Assembly (NCBI RefSeq): GCF_008629655.1
Contig: NZ_VWSG01000003.1
Coordinates: 286,366 to 350,365, forward strand
Reading direction: 5' to 3'
Source of the DNA: Paenimyroides baculatum
Lineage (GTDB): Bacteria; Bacteroidota; Bacteroidia; Flavobacteriales; Flavobacteriaceae
DNA: 64,000 nt
Position 1 is the first letter of the stretch. Each line of letters starts with the position of its first letter. The translations under genes and the position numbers were made by a program. Below the pieces are notes generated by a model. It saw nothing but the letters and a program-made list of their open reading frames with translations. It was not told the DNA's origin and made no database searches. Shown here one piece after another: positions 24,680-31,903 of the stretch.

Positions 24680-25123
24680 TTAGTTAACCGTTGTGGGGTT
24701 TAACGGTATTGCCAAATCTTGTTTGATAAATTCACCACCAATCATTGGTATGAATAAGCGGTTGTATTTTTCACCTTCTGTTTTAGAATGTAATACACCA
24801 CGCGTTGTGTTCATTGTAAACATTGCTAATTCTTGTAATAATCCTTTTGGTAAAATTAACTGCTCTCCTTTAACGAAGAACTCCCATCCTGCAGGTTCAA
24901 ATTCAAATTCGCAAGAAACAGCTACATCAATAACTTCAACTTTGTCTAATAAAAATTTGAATTTAGCAATGGTTTTTACAAACTTCTTGTCATTGTTAAC
25001 GCCAAACTGAAAATCAAAATTTAAGTCTAAAGTTCCGTTTTCTGTATCAACTTCATTTACTTTAAAATCTTCTGTTGTAATATTAATTAATCTGAAATTA
25101 ATATTTACCGGTTGTTCACTCAT
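24680..25123 (-). CDS. SecB-like fold protein (putative export chaperone)
   Basis: A 147-residue acidic cytoplasmic protein without signal peptide. It has a SecB-like order of elements: four beta-strand segments (VNINFRLINITTEDFKVNEV, GTLDLNFDFQFGVN, FVKTIAKFKFLL, VIDVAVSCEFEFEPAGWEFFVKG). A helix follows (LLQELAMFTMNTTRGVLHSKTEG) and then a proline-containing end (LFIPMIGG). The MNTTRGVLHSKTEG segment recalls the SRG/ARG region of SecB relatives. This is a fold-level suggestion by eye and could be wrong. It sits 16 bases downstream of the GH3-family gene, so the two are probably one operon. Confidence 0.5.
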   Translation of the reverse strand: MSEQPVNINFRLINITTEDFKVNEVDTENGTLDLNFDFQFGVNNDKKFVKTIAKFKFLLDKVEVIDVAVSCEFEFEPAGWEFFVKGEQLILPKGLLQELAMFTMNTTRGVLHSKTEGEKYNRLFIPMIGGEFIKQDLAIPLNPTTVN

Positions 25124-25139
25124 ATTATTTATTTGATAT

Positions 25140-26654
25140 TTAATTATTCAACTCAATTAACTGTTCTAAATAAGAACGATCATTAGATAAACGCGGAATT
25201 TTATTTTGTCCGCCTAATTTATCTTTTTTGCTCAACCATAAATGAAAAAGGTCTGGCTGTGCCACATTTAAAACCAATTCATTCAAGGTCATGCTATTGT
25301 AACGTTTGGCTTCGTAATCAGAATTTATTGTCTGTATATTTTCATCGAGCCTTTTTGTAAAAGCCTTTAAATCATCAGGATTCTTTTTAAATTCAATCAT
25401 CCATTCGTGCCCACCTTTTTCTTTATCCTTCATAAAAACAGGTGCTACAGTGTACTCCACGATATCAACATTAAACTCTTTCGCCGTTTTTGCTATGGCT
25501 GTATCGGTATTTTCGATCATTAATTCTTCTCCAAAAACATTAATATAATGCTTTGTTCGACCCGTAATTTTAATTCGATACGGACTTAACGACGTAAAAC
25601 GAACGGTATCGCCAATTAAATAACGCCATAAACCGGAATTTGTGGTTATTACTACGGCGTAACTTTTATTGATTTCAACACCCGCTAAAGATACTGTTTT
25701 TTGATTAGATGTACCAAAAGTATCCATTGGAATAAATTCATAAAAAATTCCATAATCCAACATTAGCAGCATATCGTCGGCATTATTTCGATCCTGAATG
25801 GCAAAAAATCCTTCGGAAGCGTTGTAATTTTCGTAAAAACGAAACGAATCTTTAGGAAACATTTTTTTGTACTGATCGCGATACGGTTCAAAACTGATCC
25901 CGCCGTGGAAATAAACTTCTGCATTTGGCCAAAGTTCCAGCAAATTATTCTTTCCGGTATCTTGCAAAACATTATTTAGCAAAACCATTAACCAAGATGG
26001 CACGCCAAGTAAACTGGTAACATTCTCGTTTTTTGTTTCTTTAACAATGGCTTTCATTTTCTCTGCCCATTCGTTCATTAAAGAAATTTTATTGCTTGGT
26101 GTTGATCCCAATTCTGCCCATAACGGTAAATTATCGATCAATATTGCAGACAAATCACCAAAAACGGTATTGTTGTCTTCATACAACTGCTTGCTTCCGC
26201 CCAAACGTAAACTTTTACCTGTAAAAAGCTGCGATTCTTCGTTATTGTTCAAATACAAACAAAGCATGTCTTTGCCGGCTTTGTAATGGCAATTCTCTAA
26301 AGCATCTGAACTTACGGGAATAAACTTACTTTTTGCATTGGTTGTTCCGCTAGATTTTGCAAAGTACTTAATAGGTTCGGGCCAGTAAATGTTGGTTTCG
26401 CCTTTACGGCTGCGTTCAATCAGTGGCTCTACATCTTCATAAGCAGCAACCGGAACACGGTCTGCAAACTGTTCATAGGTTAAAACAGATGAAAAATCGT
26501 ACTTCTTCCCTATTTCGGTATACTTTGCCCGCTGAACTAAATTCAACAGCAATTCGTTTTGCACTTCGTGCGGATATTTCATAAACAATTCAATCTGATG
26601 AATACGTTTTTTTAAAATCCACGAAACAATAGAGTTAATAATAGATAATGCCAT
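25140..26654 (-). CDS. GH3-family acyl-adenylate-forming protein
   Basis: A 504-residue member of the GH3 family (named for plant auxin-responsive amido synthetases), widespread in Bacteroidota. Signatures: YEQFADRVPVAAYEDVEPLIERSRKGE, the phosphate-binding PIKYFAKSSGTTNAKSKFIPVS, EVYFHGGISFEPYRDQYKKMF, YENYNASEGFFAIQD and GLWRYLIGDTVRFTSLSPYRIKITGRTKHYINVFGEELM. These are the ANL-type adenylation motifs and hinge. The acid and amine substrates in bacteria are not known to me. Cytoplasmic, full length. Upstream, across about 80 bases, it faces the divergent DUF2797 gene. Confidence 0.92.
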   Translation of the reverse strand: MALSIINSIVSWILKKRIHQIELFMKYPHEVQNELLLNLVQRAKYTEIGKKYDFSSVLTYEQFADRVPVAAYEDVEPLIERSRKGETNIYWPEPIKYFAKSSGTTNAKSKFIPVSSDALENCHYKAGKDMLCLYLNNNEESQLFTGKSLRLGGSKQLYEDNNTVFGDLSAILIDNLPLWAELGSTPSNKISLMNEWAEKMKAIVKETKNENVTSLLGVPSWLMVLLNNVLQDTGKNNLLELWPNAEVYFHGGISFEPYRDQYKKMFPKDSFRFYENYNASEGFFAIQDRNNADDMLLMLDYGIFYEFIPMDTFGTSNQKTVSLAGVEINKSYAVVITTNSGLWRYLIGDTVRFTSLSPYRIKITGRTKHYINVFGEELMIENTDTAIAKTAKEFNVDIVEYTVAPVFMKDKEKGGHEWMIEFKKNPDDLKAFTKRLDENIQTINSDYEAKRYNSMTLNELVLNVAQPDLFHLWLSKKDKLGGQNKIPRLSNDRSYLEQLIELNN

Positions 26655-26734
26655 GTGCTTTTAATTGTGCTAAAATGCAAAATGAATAGATTACTTTGTA
26701 TTTTTACAATTCATTCAAAAATATAAAAAATCTA

Positions 26735-27532
26735 ATGCAATACGAAGGAGTTTTAAATAAAATGCACACCGAATTTTTAAATCCTATACAATATTATTTG
26801 GTTTTTGATCAGGCTTTTATCAACATGAACCAGGTGATTAACAAACAAATTGAAATTCAGCATATTGGCTATCAATGTTTAAATTGCAAAAAAGAGAAAA
26901 AAATCTTTAGACAAGGTTTTTGTTACGATTGTTTTATGAAGAGTGCTGCTGCCGGCGATTGGATTATGCGTCCAGAATTAAGCACGGCACATTTAGGAAT
27001 TGAAGATCGTGATTTAGCGTATGAGCAAAAAGTACAACTGCAACCTCATATTGTTTATTTGGCTGTTGCCAGCGATTTAAAGATTGGTGTTACCAGAAAA
27101 ACGCAGGTTCCTACAAGATGGATTGATCAAGGTGCATCGTTTGCGATTGCAGTTACCGAAGTTCCAAACAGATATTTGGCAGGAATTACCGAAGTTTCTC
27201 TGAAAAATCATTATACTGATAAAACCAACTGGCGAAAAATGTTGACAAATCAAATTTTGAATGTTGATTTGAACGAGGCTGTTAAGAACATTGAGCAGTT
27301 TTTACCTGACGAGATTATTCCTTATTATAAAGAAACCAATCACGAAATTTACGAGTTGAATTATCCGGTTGAAAAATATCTTACAAGCTGTAATAGTTTG
27401 AATTTAGATAAAACTCCGAATTATTCAGGCAAATTAATCGGTATTAAAGGTCAATACCTACTTTTTGAAGACGGAACGGTTTTTAATGTTAGAAGCTACG
27501 AAGGTTTTAAAGTAAATGTGAGTGTTTTGTAA
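26735..27532 (+). CDS. DUF2797 protein
   Basis: A 265-residue protein with the DUF2797 pattern. A four-cysteine zinc-ribbon-like cluster (CLNCKKEKKIFRQGFCYDC) is followed by GDWIMRPELSTAHLGIEDRDLAYEQKVQLQPHIVYLAVASDLKIGVTRKTQVPTRWIDQGA. That last part resembles a GIY-YIG core (a VYL strand, KIGVTR, RW helix), an inference from pattern. The start is placed at the ATG at 26735 (MQYEGVL); the longer version uses a TTG. A strong terminator follows the gene. Function unknown; a nucleic-acid-related role is suggested by the zinc ribbon and nuclease-like strand pattern. Confidence 0.85.
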   Translation: MQYEGVLNKMHTEFLNPIQYYLVFDQAFINMNQVINKQIEIQHIGYQCLNCKKEKKIFRQGFCYDCFMKSAAAGDWIMRPELSTAHLGIEDRDLAYEQKVQLQPHIVYLAVASDLKIGVTRKTQVPTRWIDQGASFAIAVTEVPNRYLAGITEVSLKNHYTDKTNWRKMLTNQILNVDLNEAVKNIEQFLPDEIIPYYKETNHEIYELNYPVEKYLTSCNSLNLDKTPNYSGKLIGIKGQYLLFEDGTVFNVRSYEGFKVNVSVL

Positions 27533-27550
27533 TTTAAAAATTTACTCAAT

Positions 27551-27590
27551 AACCAACGCCCTTTACAATTTGTAAAGGGCGTTGGTTTTA
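27551..27590 (+). terminator. Strong terminator between DUF2797 and sppA
   Basis: Seventeen-base-pair perfect stem AACCAACGCCCTTTACA / TGTAAAGGGCGTTGGTT with a three-base loop, then TTT. Mainly suited to the plus strand; it also separates the convergent sppA gene. Confidence 0.85.
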
Positions 27591-27602
27591 ACTAACACTC
27601 AA

Positions 27603-29375
27603 CTATTTAATATTTAAATGATAAGGCATCATTGCTTGAATACCTTTACTTTGTTTAAGATAATTCATACGTTGTAGTAATTCATAATTTTCTGTACCGA
27701 TTTCACTTTTAATAGCATCTTCTTTAACGCTTGATACCGACATTCCTAAAAATTTGCGGAATAAATCAGCTAATTCTACTTCATATTCTGGGTATAATGA
27801 AACTTTGTAATCATCTGTTTTAACTAATTTGGCTGCATAAGTAATAGCATCATCTAAACTTCCTAATTCATCAACCAAGCCTAATTGTTTAGCCATAGTT
27901 CCTGTCCAAACTCTACCTTGAGCCATTTCATCAACTTTAGCTTTATCCATTTTTCTACCTTCAGCCACACGTGAAATAAAAGTATCATAAATAATTTCGA
28001 TGCTCTCTGTAAGTGTCTGCTTATACTTTGGCGACATCTCTTCAAAAACACTGTAACCAGTTGCGTTTTCGTGTGTTTTAACTGCTTCGGCATTAACTCC
28101 AAATTTATCTGCTACCTTTTTAAAGTTCGGCACCATACCAAAAACTCCGATAGATCCTGTAATTGTTCCCGGTTCTGCAAAAATTTTGTTGGCATTACAC
28201 GCAATATAATATCCGCCCGATGCCGCAACATCTCCCATTGAAACAATTACCGGTTTTACTTTTTTGGTAAGTTCAATTTCTCTCCAGATAATATCAGAAG
28301 TTAAAGCACTACCTCCCGGTGAATTAACACGTAAAACAACCGCTTTAATTTTATCGTTTTTACGCGCTTCTTTCAATGCACGGTTTATTGATCCTTCGCC
28401 GATGGTATTTACATTTCCTTCACCACCTTGAATTTCGCCTTGAGCAAAAATTACTGCAATTTGATCTTTAGCCGAAAATTTCTTAATATTTAAATTTACA
28501 TCTTTAATATAATCTAAAATATCAATTTCGTTAATATCGTCATCATACTTAATATCCAACGCTTTTTTTATTCCGTTTTGATATTGATCAATGTAAGCAA
28601 TTTTATCGATCAATTTATTCTGAAGCGCCAAATTTGCATTTCTAGCATCTAAATTCGTTGCGATATTATTTAATGTTTCAACCGAAATTTTACGGTTTTT
28701 AGAAATATCGCCAACATAAGATTCCCAGATCGAATTTAAAAGAACGGTTAACTGTTCACGGTTTTCATCACTCATAGTTTGCTGTAAAAATGGTTCAACA
28801 GCACTTTTATATTTTCCGTGACGAATCACTTCCATGTGAATTCCAGTTTTTTCCTGCAGATCCTTCATATAAAGAACTTCAGAAGCCAAACCTTTAAAAT
28901 CGATGCTTCCCATTGGGTTCATGTAAACCGTATCGGCTACCGACGCCAAATAATATTCGCCTTGTGAATAATAATCGGCATAAGCAACAACAAACTTTCC
29001 TGTCTTTTTAAATTCGGCCAACTTATCAACAATTGCCTTACGCTGTGTTGATCCTAAACTTGTGGCATTATTTTCAATTGAAATTCCTTTGATTTTATCA
29101 TCGGTTTTTGCATAATCAATCGCCTGTAAAACGTTAATCAATCCGTCATTATTCGTTTCTTTATAATCGAAATCTTCAATATAAATACTTCCGCCGTAAT
29201 CGTTAGAAACGTTTTCTAAATCTAATTTAATTATCGAATTGCTTTTGGTTGATTTCCCTGAAGACGAACTACCTGCCGATGCAACCACGCCAATTATCAG
29301 CAATAAGAAGAAAGACATCATACAAAATAGGATGATTCCTACAAATGTTGCCAGTACGTTTTTTATAAAATTCAT
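27603..29375 (-). CDS. sppA: Signal peptide peptidase SppA, 67K type
   Basis: A 590-residue tandem-domain serine protease that degrades cleaved signal peptides in the inner membrane. It has an N-terminal membrane anchor (FVGIILFCMMSFFLLLIIGVV) and two clan-SK repeats. The catalytic dyad is split as in E. coli SppA: Lys190 in the N-terminal repeat (RHGKYKSAVEPF) and Ser386 in the C-terminal repeat (GDVAASGGYYIACNANKIFA). VLRVNSPGGSALTSDIIWREI and GTITGSIGVFG are also conserved. Full length, monocistronic, divergent from the folK fusion gene. Confidence 0.95.
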   Translation of the reverse strand: MNFIKNVLATFVGIILFCMMSFFLLLIIGVVASAGSSSSGKSTKSNSIIKLDLENVSNDYGGSIYIEDFDYKETNNDGLINVLQAIDYAKTDDKIKGISIENNATSLGSTQRKAIVDKLAEFKKTGKFVVAYADYYSQGEYYLASVADTVYMNPMGSIDFKGLASEVLYMKDLQEKTGIHMEVIRHGKYKSAVEPFLQQTMSDENREQLTVLLNSIWESYVGDISKNRKISVETLNNIATNLDARNANLALQNKLIDKIAYIDQYQNGIKKALDIKYDDDINEIDILDYIKDVNLNIKKFSAKDQIAVIFAQGEIQGGEGNVNTIGEGSINRALKEARKNDKIKAVVLRVNSPGGSALTSDIIWREIELTKKVKPVIVSMGDVAASGGYYIACNANKIFAEPGTITGSIGVFGMVPNFKKVADKFGVNAEAVKTHENATGYSVFEEMSPKYKQTLTESIEIIYDTFISRVAEGRKMDKAKVDEMAQGRVWTGTMAKQLGLVDELGSLDDAITYAAKLVKTDDYKVSLYPEYEVELADLFRKFLGMSVSSVKEDAIKSEIGTENYELLQRMNYLKQSKGIQAMMPYHLNIK

Positions 29376-29449
29376 TTTAATTGTTTTAATCTATATTTAG
29401 GTTAGTATGCAGAATGTAGAAAATGTTACAAAAATTTTAAAACATTGTC

Positions 29450-29457
29450 TATTTTTG
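29450..29457 (+). promoter_or_regulatory. Candidate -7 element almost abutting the folK-dNK start
   Basis: TATTTTTG fits TAnnTTTG and ends only four bases before the ATG at 29462. If used, the transcript would begin at or next to the start codon. No clear TTG -33 element. Confidence 0.35.
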
Positions 29458-29461
29458 CATC

Positions 29462-30607
29462 ATGCACACGTACAATAAAGTAGTTTTAGCTTTAGGAAGC
29501 AATTTAGGGAACAAGAAAGAACACCTGCAAAACGCCATAAACCACATACACAACCACATTGGTTTTGTAGCGCAGGCATCGGCAATTTACGAAACGCCTT
29601 CGTGGGGTTTTGAAAGTTTTCCGTTTTATAATATGTGCATCTTAATCCACACAAATTTATCGCCCGAAAAACTTTTGGTTGAACTAAAAAAGACTGAAAA
29701 AATATTGGGTAGAACAACAAAAAACACCGAAAATTATGAAGCAAGAACGGTTGATATTGATATTGTTTATTTTAACGATTTGATTTTTAATTCGACTGAT
29801 TTACAGATTCCTCATAAAGAACTTCAAAACAGAAAATTTGTTTTGGTTCCTTTAAACGATTTGATTTTCGATTGGAAACATCCCATTTTACAGAAATCAA
29901 CACAAGAATTATTAGTGATTTGTGATGATGAATCTGAAATAAAACAAATTGATTATATTGATTTACCGAAAGACGATTTTGCTATTGGAAATATAAAATT
30001 CTTGGCTATTGAAGGAAACATCGGATCTGGAAAAACATCTTTAGCTGAAAAAATTGCCCAAGATTTTAATGCAAAACCTATTTTAGAACGCTTTGCAGAT
30101 AATGCTTTTTTGCCAAAATTTTACGAGGATCAGTTGCGATATGCTTTTCCGTTGGAAATGTCGTTTCTTGCAGATAGATATTCGCAATTAAATCAAGGTT
30201 TGGGACAGTATAATTTATTTAATGATTTTATAGTTGCCGATTATTACATATATAAGTCGTTAATTTTCGCTCAAGTTACGTTAGATACAGACGAAGCATT
30301 CCTCTACAGGTCCATTTTTGATGTAATGAACAAAGAAACCACAAAGCCCGATTTGTATGTTTATCTGCATCAAAACACAGAAAATTTGCTTCAAAACATA
30401 AAAAAACGCGGGAGAACTTACGAGGAAAATATTCAAGCAGCCTATTTAGACAACATCAACCAAAGTTATAGCGAGTTTATTAAAACCCTAACACAAGAAA
30501 ATGTGTTAATTATTGATGTTTCTAAAAAAGATTTTGTTGAAAATCACGAAGATTATTTAGAAGTATTGAAGCTTATAAATAATAAAATAAAGCAAATTGA
30601 AAATTAA
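29462..30607 (+). CDS. folK: HPPK (FolK) fused to a deoxynucleoside kinase
   Basis: A 381-residue bifunctional protein. Residues 1 to about 160 are 6-hydroxymethyl-7,8-dihydropterin pyrophosphokinase: VVLALGSNLGNKKEHLQNAI, SAIYETPSWGF, KILGRTTKNTENYEARTVDIDIVYF and LQIPHKELQNRKFVLVPLNDL. Residues from about 178 onward are a deoxynucleoside kinase of the dGK/dAK type: P-loop LAIEGNIGSGKTSLAEKIA, ERFADNAFLPKFYED, FLADRYSQLNQ, VADYYIYKSLIFA and the lid-like NIKKRGRTYEENIQ. The fusion links folate synthesis with deoxynucleoside salvage in one polypeptide; it is known from Flavobacteria. The frame is uninterrupted through the junction. Confidence 0.93.
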   Translation: MHTYNKVVLALGSNLGNKKEHLQNAINHIHNHIGFVAQASAIYETPSWGFESFPFYNMCILIHTNLSPEKLLVELKKTEKILGRTTKNTENYEARTVDIDIVYFNDLIFNSTDLQIPHKELQNRKFVLVPLNDLIFDWKHPILQKSTQELLVICDDESEIKQIDYIDLPKDDFAIGNIKFLAIEGNIGSGKTSLAEKIAQDFNAKPILERFADNAFLPKFYEDQLRYAFPLEMSFLADRYSQLNQGLGQYNLFNDFIVADYYIYKSLIFAQVTLDTDEAFLYRSIFDVMNKETTKPDLYVYLHQNTENLLQNIKKRGRTYEENIQAAYLDNINQSYSEFIKTLTQENVLIIDVSKKDFVENHEDYLEVLKLINNKIKQIEN

Positions 30608-30618
30608 TTTGCTTTATT
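30586..30618. terminator. Bidirectional terminator overlapping two convergent stops
   Basis: Stem AATAAAGCAAATT / AATTTGCTTTATT with a seven-base loop. The arms include the last codons of the folK fusion and the stop of the methyltransferase gene, so the hairpin is built from coding sequence. The flanking T run is short, so efficiency is uncertain. Confidence 0.6.
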
Positions 30619-31147
30619 AAACTTTCATTTTCTGAAAAATATCCCAAATTACAATTCCGCCGCTTACAGATACATTTAAAGAATGTTTGGTACCTAATTG
30701 CGGAATTTCAATAACTGCATCACTGCTGTCAATAACCTGTTGGTTGACACCTTTTACTTCGTTACCAAAAAACAATGCGTATTTAACATCGCTTTCAACA
30801 GTAAAATTGTTCAGCATTATAGACCCTTCTACCTGCTCTACCGAAAGTATTTTTACGTTTTCTTTTTTTAAACAATCAACCACCTGCATAACCTCTTTCT
30901 CATATTCCCAAGCAACGGTTTCGGTTGCGCCTAAAGCTGTTTTATGAATTTCTTTGTTGGGCGGTGTTGCAGTAATTCCGCACAAATAAATTTTCTCAAT
31001 TAAAAAAGCATCGCACGTTCTAAAAAAAGATCCAATATTGTGTAAACTTCTAATATCATCAAGCACAACGATAATCGGAGTTTTTTCTGCCTGTTTAAAT
31101 TCTTCGGTATTTTTGCGGTTTAAATCGTCTAAAATTAATTTTTTCAT
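30617..31147 (-). CDS. TrmH/SpoU-family RNA 2'-O-methyltransferase
   Basis: A 176-residue SPOUT methyltransferase with the three knot motifs: NIGSFFRTCDAFLIEKIYLCG (motif 1), YALFFGNEVKGV (motif 2) and IEIPQLGTKHSLNVSVSGGIVIWDIF (motif 3). It lacks the N-terminal RNA-binding extension of larger TrmH proteins, so it is of TrmL-like size. The target nucleotide (tRNA or rRNA) cannot be told from sequence. Convergent with the folK fusion gene, nine bases apart. Confidence 0.9.
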   Translation of the reverse strand: MKKLILDDLNRKNTEEFKQAEKTPIIVVLDDIRSLHNIGSFFRTCDAFLIEKIYLCGITATPPNKEIHKTALGATETVAWEYEKEVMQVVDCLKKENVKILSVEQVEGSIMLNNFTVESDVKYALFFGNEVKGVNQQVIDSSDAVIEIPQLGTKHSLNVSVSGGIVIWDIFQKMKV

Positions 31148-31298
31148 TATAAAATTTTAAAGCCCTAAAGATACCATTTTATAAAACTTCCGCACAACTA
31201 TTTCAATTTTGAAAGTAACTTTTGTCTTAAAAAATATTCTTGCGATTTTCTTTTTTATCTGTTTTTCAGACAATACCTTTGCACAAAAAATCTAAAAT

Positions 31299-31820
31299 AT
31301 GTTCGCTAACGTTGTAAAACATATTATTACGTCGCAAATTATCATATATACCGTTCGGTGTTTGTTGGGCTTTTTAATTGGATATTTCCTAATGATAAAA
31401 TTTCCGAAATTTGAATTATTCTGGACATTATTATCGATCCTTTTAGTGATTTCACCCGAAGGAAAAGATTCCCAAAAACTGACTATTGACCGTGTTCGAT
31501 CTAATTTTATAGGATCTATCGTTGGATTATTATGTCATTTAATTTATTCAACAAACCTGTATGTTTTAATTGGAGGAATCATATCAACCGTAATTATCTG
31601 TTATCTTTTTAAAGTAATGAATATGAGTCGTGTTGCAATTGTTGCGTTTTTAATCGTTATGTTGCAATCACACACTTTAGATGAATCCATCGCACCTATT
31701 TTTAGATTTTTAACGGTTGCAGGCGGCTGTCTTATTGGTTTAACTATTACGGTTTCCACCTCAATCGTCATTAAAAAGTTACGCAAACATTATAACATCA
31801 ATTCTTTATCAAAAATTTAA
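31299..31820 (+). CDS. FUSC-like membrane protein
   Basis: A 173-residue protein with about six hydrophobic segments. IIIYTVRCLLGFLIGYFLMIKFPKFELFWTLLSILLVISPEG is followed by RVRSNFIGSIVGLLCHLIY and FLTVAGGCLIGLTITVSTSI. The arrangement is like one half of the fusaric-acid-resistance/aromatic-acid exporter (FUSC) membrane domain. Substrate unknown. A TACCTTTG element at 31274-31281 lies 17 bases before the ATG and could be its -7 promoter box. It precedes mutS by 83 bases. Confidence 0.75.
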   Translation: MFANVVKHIITSQIIIYTVRCLLGFLIGYFLMIKFPKFELFWTLLSILLVISPEGKDSQKLTIDRVRSNFIGSIVGLLCHLIYSTNLYVLIGGIISTVIICYLFKVMNMSRVAIVAFLIVMLQSHTLDESIAPIFRFLTVAGGCLIGLTITVSTSIVIKKLRKHYNINSLSKI

Positions 31821-31873
31821 TAAAAAATTACACAACCTGTTTAAGTTGCATTCTTTTTGTGTTTTAGATATGG

Positions 31874-31881
31874 TATATTTG
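31874..31881 (+). promoter_or_regulatory. Candidate -7 element for mutS
   Basis: TATATTTG matches TAnnTTTG, 22 bases before the mutS ATG. The nearest upstream TTG elements are 14 and 25 bases away, outside the usual spacing. Confidence 0.42.
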
Positions 31882-31903
31882 TAATCCTATAAAATTTAGA
31901 ACA

